64,000 nt of DNA from Isoetes taiwanensis (GCA_021234155.1 JAJEKV010000084.1:1550001-1614000), one strand, 5' to 3'. Numbered from the stretch's first letter, positions 9,540 through 21,223 are shown. A program made the numbers and translations. Notes: a model not told the origin generated them from the sequence alone.

Positions 9540-11236
9540 ATCCTATTATTCCCACTGAAGCCATTTGCAACGTCACATGGAGTGGCTGATTAGGTTGGAT
9601 CAACTCCATATAGCGTGCTCTGATAGGTCCAAATGCCAAACAGTTCTGAAGAGGGTGGCACTTGTCCTCAATGACTCCTAGTTGGCAACATTGACAGAGC
9701 CTGTCCTTTCACATTTCTCCAATCCATTTGCCTGTCTCAATTCAGAGGTAGTGAGCACTGATGCAAATGGACACGATGAATCTGTACTTCTTCAGAAGTA
9801 AATGTACTCACATATATCGTTGTGGACCCGGCTCAAGCATGGAATTGATCTGGATTCTGGCTTTTGTAATGTGCTATTTTTACCAATTCTAAAGCCTCAG
9901 CATCCCAAAGCTTGCTAAGGAAGTATGAGTCAAGATATTGCTTCATGTGATCATCCTCGATTTGTACATGTATGCATCTATGCTCTTGCACATTCCATTT
10001 GGAGAGCCAATTAGCTCGCTTCTCCTTCTACCAGACTTTGAGGCTCTGTAGACTCATGGCTATAGTGTAGGCAAGGTTTGGGTGGGAGGCAAGGTTTGGA
10101 AGGCGAGTTTTGGCCATGTCGACCAACTTCTGAAAGTATATGAAGCGACATTCTAGCGCAGTCCTCTATAAGGGCAAGAAATTGGTTTCCTACAGAAGTA
10201 TCCAATACGGACCCATTCACTGTATTCCAAGTGATCGAGCCAGAAAAGCCTTCTGAACTCGCTCTAAGTCATTCTAGATAGCAAGAGATAACATCGGTTT
10301 CTACACCTCTAACCCATGTGAAGAAGGGCTCTACCAAGACCCTGAAAACGTGCGACTAATGGGCCTAGTCATAAAATTCTACCTTTTAACTGTTGTTCTA
10401 CATTGTATATAGCATCTTTCAGTCTGTTGTCACTCATTGCCGCATAGAAGTGTCCCAAAATCTAGTAGTAGTGAACTATACTACCAGGTACTTGTAGGTG
10501 GACACAACCTCCAAAGATTTATCTTGATAAGTGAAGCAGAGCAGCCTTGGCTGACATGAAAACGAGATGAGAAGCACCTTAGTCTTAGCCATATTGATGC
10601 GCATTTCAATGGCCTGGCAAAAGGTATCACGGCATCCAAATGCTACTGCATATCAGCTGAGGTGTAATCTAAGAGGTCAACATTGTCGACGTATATGAGC
10701 AGCAAGATTATATAGTGCATAAATTGAGACCCTCCACCCCCATGCTGAACAAGGCAGCCCTCAAGCTAATCAATATATGGGCTAAACAAAGTTGGAGAGA
10801 GTCAGCGTCCTTGGCGGACCCTACACTACTTTTGACAAGTTGGCCTGATGGTGGGCATTCGTGCTGAGCATGTTTTTACAACTGGTATACTGTATTTTGC
10901 AACTTTGAAGGGACTCCTCATTGCAGCAATCTCTCCCATAGCTTTTCCCTAGATACTGTGTCAAAAGCCTACAAAGTCGAGAAAGCAGCAATACAAGTCT
11001 TGCAAGTGATTTCTGCTATCTTCTACCAAGGCCCGCAATGTAAAAATATGATCAATGGTGGAATGCCTAGGCCTAAATTCTGCCTGTGTAACGGGCCTGA
11101 CCTCTGGCATCTCGGCCCATCCTGTCAATTGCTGCTTTATAATGCTAGCCAGCAGTTTTGGAAATAGCGAGCTGACCATGATTCTGCAGTGATCAGCTGG
11201 GCATCGAGGATCTCGTACTTTATAATTGGTAACCAC
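9540..11236 (-). mobile_element. LINE remnant (RT and C-terminal zinc motif), minus strand
   Basis: The best segment (11236-10961) reads as the finger region of a non-LTR reverse transcriptase: KLLASIIKQQLTGW, then a mutated QAGFRPGHST block (QAEFRPRHST) and IDHIFTLRALVED, followed by LYCCFLDF. Downstream in broken frames come F-D-T-V-S-R-E-K-L-W and later pieces down to about 10400. Near 9610-9710 the family's C-terminal zinc motif can be seen (C-x2-C, then IEDKCHPLQNC). The order and spacing fit one decayed LINE of a clade other than the plant L1s in this window. Many stops and frameshifts make it a dead copy. Confidence 0.75.
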
Positions 11237-12649
11237 TATGCGGGAGGTCCACTACGAATGTCAAGGGGTTTAGCTTGTGGCATAGTTTATATTAGTAATG
11301 TTTGATGTCCAACACCCTTCTTTGGCAAGTGATCCGCAAAGTTCTCTAAATGGTACAATGCTGAATACTCTTTAGACACCAAGGAATTGTTTAGAAATTC
11401 TTCTTCTCGAATGGAGCCCCGTGAAGAAGAAGACTGATACGATTCATGTATATTTGGGAAGTTATAACAACACAGAATCATAGAACCATAATGAAATAGT
11501 AGAACACTGGACTAAAGAAACTTTATTCATGGACAAGTGATATGGCAGCACCATTAACCACCCAACCGGATCCACTGGGTTATGGCAAAACACAAGTGCT
11601 CTGGCAAATACAAAGCTCTAGCCTCTAGCTTATTGGCCTTCCAAACTAATCTAGCTACTCCAAGTAGCCACACATCATAAAAAACAATTGCAGATCTATG
11701 AAGTCACCATGGCAGTGATCTGTGACCCCTTATCATATTTTCGGCCATTACTCTCTCGTATGGATGAACTACGGAATGGGCCACCCTAATTCGGAAACTA
11801 GACTCCGAGACGGTTCCAACGAGCTAATGGTCGTTTCAATCGGAGCTCTGGTTGCGGAGATATGTCCAACTGAAGTTTCAGTTCTATTTATAGATGTCTC
11901 TGCGACTTTAGTCTTTTTTTAGCAGGCAGTTGCCTTTTATATCAAAATATCTCCTTGCCTTTAATTAGATTATATGACTTACCATATGGGACATTATCTA
12001 AGATCTTTTTCTCAACCAATAATCATCCCAATGATAGTGCCTCGACCCCTTCCATAAATATCAATGGTTCTTCACACCCAAATGCTATGTTATCCTATGC
12101 CCCTTTATGTTATTAGGTGACCTTAGGAATAACATTTACATAGTATTTGCCATAATTCCAATAACCCATTCGCCGTGGACCACTCCCCCGTGCTTGCTCC
12201 ATATCAAAGACCTTCCATATAGCTAAGGCTTGAATAATTTGCTGAATATGAAAAGGCGGACTGCCCTAACCTTTGATGAGGATACATATTATCAAACCAG
12301 CTACTCCATATAGTACTCGAAAGCCAATTTGAGGCTACTGTTTGAGAGTGAAGAAGCTATAAATGTAGAAATATGGGTACTAAATCTACTCTAGGATGGA
12401 AAGGAGAATATGCAAGATGAAGCCATGTAGCTACCCCTTTCAAAATCGCAAAAGGATGCACCCCTGCTATGCGGCTTTTGTTATCTGTTTCTTAGAGTAA
12501 ATAAAGTCTTATCTTTTATCTCTAAAGAAAAAAGTTATGATTGGCGTTGATGCTCGATATTAGTTGTTGACGTTGCAATGGTCTAGAAATGTCCTTATGA
12601 TTTTCAACCTCAATAGTTTATCATTTTCTTTTTGATGTTGCATTGAGGA

Positions 12650-12706
12650 GTAGGTAGGTAGGTAGGTAGATAGGTAGGCAGGCAGGCAGGCATGCAGATA
12701 GATAGT
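12650..12706. repeat. Compound GTAG/GCAG/GATA microsatellite
   Basis: A run of gtag units turns into gcag and then gata units. The step changes suggest point mutations in one ancestral tetranucleotide run. Confidence 0.85.
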
Positions 12707-13039
12707 ACATGTTATGTCATACCACATGGCATCATCCAAGAGGAATCATCTTTACGTCATGCCATGACAACATTTGATTGGGTATGGCATCCTAAGTTGT
12801 GGAATACTTTGAATAAACTAAAATGAAGTTTTTTGCGAGTGCAATAAATAGTGAATTTGTCAGTAATTTCAAATATTGGTTTAAGCATGTGAAAGCATAC
12901 AACGTGCATCGAAGAGCTTTCTATGACATGCATTTAAAAAACACTATTACGTAAGCATAAAAACCATATATCTCATTTGTAACTCCAAACTAAATGATGA
13001 CTGCATGTAGATATGCACATGTTGATCCATATGTCTATT

Positions 13040-13062
13040 TAGATAGATAGATAGATAGATAG
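13040..13062. repeat. Short TAGA microsatellite
   Basis: About six perfect TAGA units, the same motif as the large array at 15551-15762. Confidence 0.9.
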
Positions 13063-14099
13063 TTTTTTTAGACGGTGACATTCAGCAGGCATGTAATTCT
13101 AGTTGACTTTAATGTTCGCAAGGGTCAGAACAATTGATAAAGTTCAATCCGTTGGCCAAGGATATATGCAGCTTCATACAATCGAAGATTGTTGGCCACG
13201 CACGTCGAAAGACAAGGGCCATCTAATCAGGTGCTCTTGAATGTAGTTGCTTCAAATTTGCAACATCTTTCATTTGCTTGTCTGCAATGGTCTTGCACAA
13301 TAACCATCTTTCTCCTTCAACACTTGTCGAAAGGAGAATTAGGAGGGCAGATCCGCTGTTGTAGATTATGTGCTTGTGTCTAAGCAAGATCTACACCTTT
13401 GCACACGGGAACAGACAGCAGATTTGAAGACATGGATTCAGATCATCAATATCTCTCCTTTGAGATAGACTGGCAACCTGTGTAGACCCAAAGCCAACCA
13501 CCTTCTAGGTGCCTTAGCTTCGCTTAGATTACAACCAAGCAGAATCTTAGTCTAGCTGCTAACAGAAGAGATATTGGAAATTCTACACCTTCCCACTTTG
13601 GAGCAACAAGTTGGTAATTTGGTCGCCATCCTTCTGAGTGCCACAAGGCAATAATTTAAGAGAGAATTGCACAAGAAGGCCATCACATTCAGCTAGCTTT
13701 CCTTGAAACAAGTGTTTTGATGCTAAATCTAAGGAATTTGAATACTGGCTCAGGCACGTACTTGATCCCACTTTTAGATCACAGGTGATCAAACAATACA
13801 GAGCTTTCCTCAAAGGCAAAAGGTACAGGACATGGCGGCACATCAGTGGAAAAACATATTCTAGCTCCTTAAACATCACCCTCGAACCTTTTGGAAAAGA
13901 GTGCTACAAAAACCTATGCAACCTACGAGAAACATCTCTTCAGAAAAGTAGGTGCAGTACTTACTATATATTTATGATTCTAGCGGGGTTCGGAATGAGG
14001 TACCAATACAAATAGGTCCAGCATTGTTTATAACAGAGGCAGGCTTGCAATGTTTCACAAATAGCTGATTTAGATGGAACGCTGGCATAACTGTTAAAG

Positions 14100-14640
14100 T
14101 GGATAAGGCCACAAATTATTCCCATCTTGGCTAGCCTATTCAATACGACACTTCAATAAGGTTTTTTCTTGCAATGGACGGCCAACAAAATGGTTCCAAT
14201 ATACAAGGCAGATGATCCTCACTGCCCTGCAAACTACCACACAATCATGTTCAGCTCAATGTTGGCAAAACTATTGGGTGGAATTTTGAGCAGCAATTAA
14301 CGGCATGGGCAGACATAGAGGCACATGCTCTTGTACAACTAGGATTCAAACCCAGACATTGCACCATCGGCCATATTTTCATGTTGAGGGCCTTGATAGA
14401 GGACAACACATGAAGGGCAAGATCTATATTGCCGCTTTGTAGATTTTTGCAAAGGCTTTTGACATGGTACCTATATAGGAAGATGCTATGGGAAAGATTA
14501 ATGCAACTGGGAGTCCCCCAGGAGTTGCAAAATGCAATATACAGACTATACAAAAGATGCTCATCCTATATTGCCATCAGGCCATGTGACGTCCCCTTAT
14601 CCTCTACGATGCTCCCATCGTATAGGATCTGGAGATCCCC
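14100..14640 (+). mobile_element. LINE RT fragment, plus strand, same family as 9540-11236
   Basis: Broken frames give, in order, PHCPANYHTIMFSSMLAKLL, QQLTAWADIEAHALVQ, GFKPRHCTIGHIFMLRAL(I/V)ED and LWERLMQLGVPQELQNAIYRL. These align with the minus-strand fragment (RCPADHCRIMVSSLFPKLL, QQLTGWAEMPEVRPVTQ, FRPRHSTIDHIFTLRALVED). This is the palm and finger part of a non-LTR reverse transcriptase. It is truncated at both sides and full of stops. Confidence 0.75.
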
Positions 14641-15550
14641 TGATGTCGACTCTATAAGTCAGTAGGAGGCCATCCACGCAATCATCGGTTGCTAGCTGGT
14701 GCTCTAAAGTCAATGTGGAAGAAGGACGTGTCATTGCCCTGTCTTCCCCAGGGCCGATCTCACTGCAAAAGCATAACATAAGCACAAGCATCAATCATAT
14801 AAATCAAATAAATACTCACCACGAAGGGCGAGGCATCGAATCATCATAATAATATCATGATAGACATAACATCACCATATACAGTGGAGATCCTAACTCA
14901 AGCTTCGACTCTGTATGATATGGCTGATGGCCTGGGCTTCAAGATAACAAGAGACGAAAGTCATAACAATGGAGTTGGCTGGCATAGAACAATGGCAAGG
15001 ATAGTCCGCTCTATCCGCCCCTCTTGTCCGTACTTTGTAGATAGCTCGAAAAGCCTCGGATCTCGACTATAGCCTACTGGAGACCTAACCCTAAGGCTAC
15101 TCCAGGGTTTCATCTCCTTTGGTCCGATGAGGCTGGAAGACTGCTCCTTCTAAGAGGCATCTTGCCAACACAGGCAACTAGAGAGATGAGGTTACTCCTG
15201 GACATACTCTTTGTATCCTCGATGAGATGATGCATCACTTAGGAGAGGGTCAAATCCATATGTTACCCTCTCGCAGTGGCAAGGTATTAGGTCTAGCTTA
15301 CTATGGATCCTTGGTAGACCTGCACACTATAGATCCCTCTGCAATCGAAACAAGTCCTCTATTGTAAGCCACTCAGGGCCCTTGACTCACAATCAGGCGG
15401 GCTCTCTATGCACAGGCCAAATGTAATGGGAATTAATGGGGTCTAACTACTAGAATCATATTAACATGGCTTCTAGGTCTCGATCCCCCTTCCTGTAGAT
15501 ACAAGAGTGCAAAGCAGAGCATCATACCATGATCATACATAATCGCAACC
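14641..15550. other. Intergenic, no gene seen
   Basis: No supported feature; probably old repeat sequence. Confidence 0.4.
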
Positions 15551-15762
<212 letters not shown>

Positions 15763-16979
15763 TAGTTTTAACGTCACGCCACTAGGCAGCATCCAACGAA
15801 CAACAGTTCTAATATATCATATCTAATCCTAAGAAATACAAGGGCTAGTGTTCGTCTTTAGTCAGACCTGTTTTATGGGCAATGGTTTCAAGAACATCTA
15901 TCACTAAAACAGAGATGCAATTTAGCTTAACTTCTTCTGTTAAGCTAGGATTAACATGCTAACCTAAGACCAATCTGATCCTTGACCCAAATCGTCAATG
16001 TGAGATCCTGACATGGCGATTATCTCCAAGAATTAAGGGACTGGTGCTGGAGTAGCACCTAATATATGCAGCCTCTACTCAAGCTCTGAAACTCGAATGG
16101 CCCTGGCATTGCCCCAAAAGCTCTCCAACCTGTGAACGGCCCAGAACCTAAAAGATTTTAGGGTTTGGGGGCACTTGTTTAAATAGCCTCGAAATTGGGG
16201 TGAAGCCATGTAATTGGGCCAGGTGGCCCCAATAGCTCCCTGCCATTTGGCAAGTGGATCCCAAGATCACCTTTATCACAAATGCGTATAAATAGGCATT
16301 TATGGTAGATGTAACTAACTACACATGGGCCACACATGTGTAGCTTTAAGGGCCCACCCACATGTTATATTAACATGTTAATGTAACTTATCCCTAGGGA
16401 GAATATTATGGGACTTGCATAATATATGGGCCTACTGGTTACCATGCACTATTGGTGGCATTATTTTGTCAATATAATATGCCAATTTGTCCAATGATTG
16501 CTATGCAACTCCTATGTACATGTCACTAGGTGATATGTACCGTGATGTAGTAGTATATTATGCGTATTCATAAGCATATATTATACCAGAATGTCACATT
16601 CTTCCTGCTTGTTTCACACTGCCAGTTAAGAATTTATGTTAAGTTAAAGAGAGTTTTGTTAGCAAAAACAATTAATATCAACTACCAATAATGCACACTA
16701 ATTAAAATGCACCTAAGGTTAACACAAATGTAATGCTAGACTCTGCAACTAATTTGTTAGAAACAAGGGATCCTTTCATAGTGAAAACATCGAGCAATTG
16801 TTGGAAGAGCTATCGAAACGTAATAACCGCCTGGGGCGAATTACTGTAATATTCTGTAATTTTTATAACCCATAAAATTTCTTTTTTTTTTTAAGCGGCG
16901 CCGTTATTTACCGCCGCCTCGTGCTCTGCTTCTTGCCTGCAGGGACCGCACCTTGTGGAACAGAGAAGCACCTTGTGGT
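15763..16979. other. Intergenic, no gene seen
   Basis: AT-rich; no recognisable ORF or repeat structure apart from a T-run near 16880. Confidence 0.45.
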
Positions 16980-17190
16980 CCATTGAAAAAGCGGAAGGAA
17001 GGAAGCGGAAGGAAGAAAGGTATTAGTTGAAACGGAAGGAAGAAAGCGGAAGGAAGCAGAAGGAAGAAAGATAGTTGAAGCGGAAGGAAGAAATCCTAAG
17101 CCATGCCATGCCGGAAGTCTGAAGAAATTCTAAGCCATGCCGGAAGGAAGAAATCCTAAGCCATGCCGGAAGTCTGAAGAAAGGCTGAAG
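16980..17190. repeat. Purine-rich GGAAG and CCATGCCGGAAG tandem repeats
   Basis: Runs of gcggaaggaag units (about 16980-17090) are followed by degenerate units of about 50 bp built on taagccatgccggaag, ending in agtctgaagaaa (17090-17190). The open frames on both strands here are by-products of the repeat. Confidence 0.7.
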
Positions 17191-17468
17191 CGTTTTCTTA
17201 AGCAACATTTTCTTAAGTTTGAGAAGTCTGAACTGTTTGGGGCTCTCTGTTCTTAAAGAAAATTTGTTTGTTTTTCTCGATTTTGCTCTGTTTCTTGTCG
17301 ATCTTGCCTGTTTCTTCACACTACAAGCAAACTGCAAGCACAGTCGATCTTGCCCGTTTAAGGCATCACACTGCAAGCACAGCGACACTCCATGCCGCAG
17401 AAGATGCCATAGCCGAGCTAGATGCCACGTGTACGTACGTAATTCGCCCAGGCATTTATTACGTTTGT

Positions 17469-17617
17469 TAATTTCCGACGGTCGGGATTCCGCCGGAAAA
17501 CTTTCGGCGGACCGCCCGCCTGGCCCGGCGCCTTCGTGGCCACCCGGCTCGTCGCCGCCTCCGTTCGCGGCGCCGCCTCGAATGTTTTCCGGCGGAATCT
17601 CTCCCCGCCGGAAATTA
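17469..17617. repeat. GC-rich foldback (inverted repeat)
   Basis: The left arm 17469-17501 (starting taatttccgacgg, ending attccgccggaaaac) pairs with the right arm 17584-17617 with one or two mismatches and one gap. It encloses about 80 bp of CpG-rich DNA. It could form a stem of about 33 bp. It may be a MITE or hairpin; no clear target duplication is visible. Confidence 0.7.
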
Positions 17618-17804
17618 TCTAATACATATATAATCATACATCCTTTTTTGCCCTTTTTTTTCCAATCCTTCTGGGTTCTGCCTCGCGCGAAGTCGACACG
17701 TATGAACTTTTTCGAAAAATTAATTTCCGTTTTCAATTGTAACAAAACGCGACACGTAGTTTAGCCATAACCAGGTATTCGCTCTGAGAGGAAACTTTGT
17801 TTTC

Positions 17805-17910
17805 AAGCAAAGTCTGCGGCCAGTGATGCATCAGTCGATGCAAGTTTTCGTGTACAGAAGGAAAGTCTGCAGCCAGTGATGCATCCGTTGATGCAAGTTT
17901 CTGTGTACAG
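17805..17910. repeat. Two-copy tandem repeat, about 56-bp unit
   Basis: Two near-identical units share the core gccagtgatgcatc, gatgcaagttt and tgtacagaa. It lies inside the aspartic protease remnant and marks where its coding similarity stops. Confidence 0.75.
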
Positions 17911-18002
17911 AGAACTAGTCCGGTTGATCTTCGCACTCTGAAACAGTATGCAAATCTGCGCCTCAATTCGCCCCCCATCTGTGCCGGCAGCGCCAGCAGC
18001 GA

Positions 18003-18007
18003 TCTGG
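18003..18007. repeat. Left 5-bp target duplication of LTR element 1
   Basis: TCTGG directly before the left LTR recurs directly after the right LTR at 20413-20417. Confidence 0.85.
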
Positions 18008-18189
18008 TGTTAGAATATGATCACCCTGCCAACTCAGCATAGATGATGTGTCAGTCCATGTCATATATTGAGTCGTAACTGTTTAAGGAAGAGTCGCATC
18101 TGGTCGATGCTTTTGTATAAGTTCTCTATTCTTAATACAAATCCAACTACCTATTCTCCACCATTTCTCTGTTCTACTTAATCTTAAGA
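18008..18189 (+). repeat. 5' LTR of LTR element 1 (182 bp)
   Basis: Starts TGTTAGAATATGATC and ends CTTAATCTTAAGA. By eye it is identical base for base to the LTR at 20231-20412, pointing to a very recent insertion. A primer-binding site follows directly. Confidence 0.95.
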
Positions 18190-18201
18190 TGGTATCAGAG
18201 C
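18190..18201 (+). other. Primer-binding site (initiator tRNA-Met)
   Basis: TGGTATCAGAGC directly after the 5' LTR is the standard plant primer-binding site complementary to the 3' end of initiator tRNA-Met. Reverse transcription of the minus strand would start here. Confidence 0.95.
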
Positions 18202-19478
18202 CTCGGTGCTCTTGATCTCGGGACCTGGAAATGATAGAGACTAGAGAAGACAAAACCGGAAAGCCTCCTCCGAATTTACAAATGTGGAAGAAATGGAGGA
18301 AGAGGAGATTTCTATGGAAAGACGGATTCAGAAAACGTATTAAAGATTTTCGATTGAAGAGCGAGCCCCGCATAACCGCATGCTTTACCTACGGGGCTTC
18401 TATTTACACGGAGAAGAAGCCATAGAATCTGTTGAAGATGCTTTGGTGTAGAAGATCAAGCAAACAAGGTTCTCGTTGAAGCCCACCGGGGGCGGTAAAG
18501 CGTGAGAGTGCCGAAATTTAGATGGGGCCGTGATGCGACCGGCCGAGAATTCCACGACGTGATGTGGTTGGAGTTCGCTACAGAGCCGTTGATGAAGAAG
18601 AGGCCAAGAAACCCCAATAATAGAGATGCCTAAGACATTGGTGAAAAATCTAGAAGAAGAGGGACCTGGAGGAAATGGATATGGCAAATTATGGCGATTG
18701 AAGGCACCCGTTTGAAGCGAGGACCAAGATAAGTGATGGGTTGTTGGTTGTTGAGGATTCTCTTGCCATTGGAGATGAGGCCAAGAATAGGGCAAAGAAA
18801 ATTGTCTCACAAGATCGATTGAGGTCGAAATTGAAGAAGATGTCATATTTGAGGACCAATTGCATGAAAAAAAATGACCCGATGATTATGCCCATGAAGA
18901 CCCACGGATGCCGAAATGTTGCGCATAAGAATTCGGGATTGTATATGTCGCAGCCAGAAAACCCCGTGGCGATGGAGATAGCAAATGGGGATGCCATTTA
19001 GAGAAGCCGAGATAAAGATAAGAGCGCAGAATTAGGCGTAAGGATGTCGCTGCCATACATGGACAAATTCGAAAAAAGTTTTGGCGCAGTGTGATGCTTC
19101 ACGATCAAACTCGTACATCTAGCAAGATGTAATTGGCCTATGATGCCTCCGCACTGGGACCGCAGAAAATTATTGCGAAGTTGGGAATGCCATAGCTATT
19201 GCTCTATGGGACGGGTTGCGACATAGCCGCTTGAGACGATGCCAAGAACAAGGCTGCTGAAATTGCCAAAGAAAAAACGGGATTGATGCCTCAAGCTTCA
19301 AAATTCGAAGAAAAGGTCTCTGTTGAAGGCCACAGATTGAAGCCCACATGTGGTGATGGCATTTCCTTGCTGAGGAGGAGGGCCCAAAGGGAATTGCCAT
19401 CGAAATCCATGCATGTGCCCCCGCTCAATGCAACCTAGGAGGAGCAAATAAGTTTGCCACAGAGAGGGATTTTCTGAC

Positions 19479-20210
19479 ATGTTACCGTGGAAGATCTCAA
19501 GAATGATCCGTAAGAGGCTGAATTTGAAGCCCCACCAAGGAAAAAACTTCTATGGAGATGCCCATGCCATTGCAGAACCAGCCATAAATGATACTTGTGC
19601 ACAAACTTGCAAGGATATCAGAGAATTGTATGGAGTTATCCTAATTGAAGCAGCGAGACTTACTCATGGTTCTGGAAAAGATGCAGAGAAGCTGCAGTCA
19701 CTAGATTATCTCTTAGAAAATTCAGATGGAGACATATACTCACCAGGTACTTATATGACTTTTAATCCAGCTGATAATTACATTATTGAAGAAAAGCAAG
19801 ATGTATTTTATGAGAGGAATTTCATTTCTAAATGCTCAAGGGAGGGAAAACAATATGACAGAAGTATGAGCAGTTTAGAAATGAAGAGAGAAGTGAATTT
19901 GAACGAGATATATCCCTCCTGCTGGAGAAAAGCAAAATATAAGAGAAGAAGGTATACTTTAGCGGAAAAAGAAGCAACAGATTTATTGGAAATGTGTTAT
20001 GAATTTAGAGACGATCAAGAGATGATAAATCTGATTTTAGAGAATGAGATGCTATTGAAAGCAGCTGGACAGTTTGATAGAAATCTGCCATTCATGGAAC
20101 ATAGAAAAAGAGATTCTGCCAGTTTGGAATGTAAGCTTATAAGGAGACAAAGAAAACATAAAAGGAAGGATCAAATCCTTCGGTATGAAGCTGATTCAGA
20201 TCATGGCTGA
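19479..20210 (+). CDS. ORF of LTR element 1, unknown protein (243 aa)
   Basis: An ATG-initiated 243-codon ORF ends 20 bp before the 3' LTR. It is Lys-, Glu- and Arg-rich. A basic stretch (KRRRYTL, about residue 155) and a strongly basic C-terminus (LIRRQRKHKRKDQ) suggest nucleic-acid binding. I see no gag CCHC knuckle and no pol motif, and do not recognise the family. The position next to the 3' LTR matches that of the last ORF of element 2. Because the element is very young, an intact frame does not by itself prove function. Alternatives: a captured host exon or a remnant of a helper element. Confidence 0.5.
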   Translation: MLPWKISRMIRKRLNLKPHQGKNFYGDAHAIAEPAINDTCAQTCKDIRELYGVILIEAARLTHGSGKDAEKLQSLDYLLENSDGDIYSPGTYMTFNPADNYIIEEKQDVFYERNFISKCSREGKQYDRSMSSLEMKREVNLNEIYPSCWRKAKYKRRRYTLAEKEATDLLEMCYEFRDDQEMINLILENEMLLKAAGQFDRNLPFMEHRKRDSASLECKLIRRQRKHKRKDQILRYEADSDHG

Positions 20211-20221
20211 GTTTGCAGTTT

Positions 20222-20230
20222 GAGGGAGGG
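20222..20230 (+). other. Polypurine tract of element 1
   Basis: GAGGGAGGG lies directly before the 3' LTR and would prime plus-strand synthesis. Confidence 0.9.
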
Positions 20231-20412
20231 TGTTAGAATATGATCACCCTGCCAACTCAGCATAGATGATGTGTCAGTCCATGTCATATATTGAGTCGTA
20301 ACTGTTTAAGGAAGAGTCGCATCTGGTCGATGCTTTTGTATAAGTTCTCTATTCTTAATACAAATCCAACTACCTATTCTCCACCATTTCTCTGTTCTAC
20401 TTAATCTTAAGA
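20231..20412 (+). repeat. 3' LTR of LTR element 1 (182 bp)
   Basis: Identical in length and sequence to the LTR at 18008-18189. Confidence 0.95.
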
Positions 20413-21223
20413 TCTGGCAAGCTCCAGAATCCCTGCTGCAACCCAGAATGTGCCAAAATTCAACCTCCCACATTCAAAAACAAAGTTTTTCAGTTCAAAT
20501 TCCTTTGTTCTGGAGCTTCTCATCGTTAGAACTTCCGACGAAACTGATCCGCTTGTGATGGACCCATCCTGATAACCATAGCCATAGATACACTCGGAAA
20601 ATTTTGGCTTGGATGAATTTGCCGAAATGGGGCATGAATTGGGCGAAATGGGGTTTGAATTCGGCATATTGAGGTCTGAAATAGAGATTGAATCCAGTAA
20701 AGCAGGTACCCATGGAGAATTAGAAGGCAAAGATCCGTTTTTACACTGGTGGGTCACTCTTTACAGCTTGGATCATCACAGGCAATACCCCAATATGTAG
20801 CAGATTTGCTTGGATAAAAAATCGGCCCCCTTATCGCATAGCAGCTCTGGCATGGCTGGCATTGAATCCAAGTAAAATCGCTGCCTGTATCCATGATCAA
20901 AGTGAAGAATTGGACCGGCTTGCCAAAGCCCATTTGGACGTAATAAGCCCCCATTCCTCTTTCTATTGCACTGGCTACTGAGCGATTTGGATCGAGCTTA
21001 GATTGCATCATTTCATTTCTTTGTTGATTTATTTTAATACTTGATTAATGTCGGAATCTGGCCTAGAATGGGGTGCCCTGTGCAGCTCCAAACGAATTGA
21101 TTTTTGACCGTTTACATTTGAATCTGGTAGAAATCTACTGCTAATGTTCACTGGATCCGCATTTGTGAAGAACCCATCAATAATTAGACCAGCAATCAGG
21201 ACTATTTTACAGATTATAGCCAT
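20413..21223 (-). pseudogene. Aspartic protease (nepenthesin type, A1B), upstream fragment
   Basis: ATG 21221-21223 begins a signal peptide (MAIICKIVLIAGLIIDGFF). A propeptide-like part follows (IRLELHRAPHSRPDSD). After a stop and frame change near 21029-21011 comes the mature N-terminus with YYVQMGFGKP, then the first catalytic motif and its surround (IMDTGSDFTWIQCQPCQSC). After another irregular stretch of about 60 codons come YGYGYQDGSITSG and FVFECGRLNFGTF, then AGILELAR, where LTR element 1 cuts in. The family is the plant secreted or vacuolar pepsin-like proteases such as nepenthesin and CND41. The stops suggest the gene was already decaying before, or decayed after, the insertion. The downstream part is at 17733-18007. 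Confidence 0.8.

Larger units (their letters stand above)
11237..14099. other. Repeat-rich intergenic region, no gene seen
   Basis: ORFs here are short and unrecognised. It holds two short microsatellites (12650-12706 and 13040-13062) and otherwise no feature I can support. Confidence 0.45.
17733..18007 (-). pseudogene. Aspartic protease (nepenthesin type), downstream fragment
   Basis: On the minus strand this begins in the same frame in which the upstream fragment (20413-21223) breaks off. It reads S-L-L-A-L-P-A-Q-M, then GGELRRRFAYCFRVR. This corresponds to the conserved LSLPSQL and FSYCL region of plant A1B aspartic proteases. LTR element 1 with its TCTGG duplication separates the two fragments. 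After about 30 residues the match ends in a tandem repeat (about 17805-17910), and the second catalytic motif (DSGT) is not present. The gene is therefore truncated as well as interrupted. Confidence 0.7.
18008..20412 (+). mobile_element. Non-autonomous LTR retrotransposon, element 1 (2405 bp)
   Basis: Two identical 182-bp LTRs, a TCTGG target duplication, a primer-binding site for initiator tRNA-Met and a purine tract before the 3' LTR show a complete, recent insertion. The 2.0-kb interior has no gag zinc knuckle, protease, integrase, RT or RNase H that I can recognise, so another element must have mobilised it. It carries one long ORF (19479-20210). It sits inside a coding region of an aspartic protease, which it splits. 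The short LTRs and priming tRNA suggest parasitism on a Ty1/copia element; that is inferred. Confidence 0.92.

Noticed and set aside
11722..11922. 66-aa ORF with GALVAEICPTE
   Set aside because: No family recognised, no neighbouring coding sequence; probably chance or old repeat sequence.
17023..17764. Overlapping long ORFs on both strands (240 and 181 aa)
   Set aside because: They arise from GGAAG repeats and the CpG-rich foldback; no domain and similar openness on both strands.
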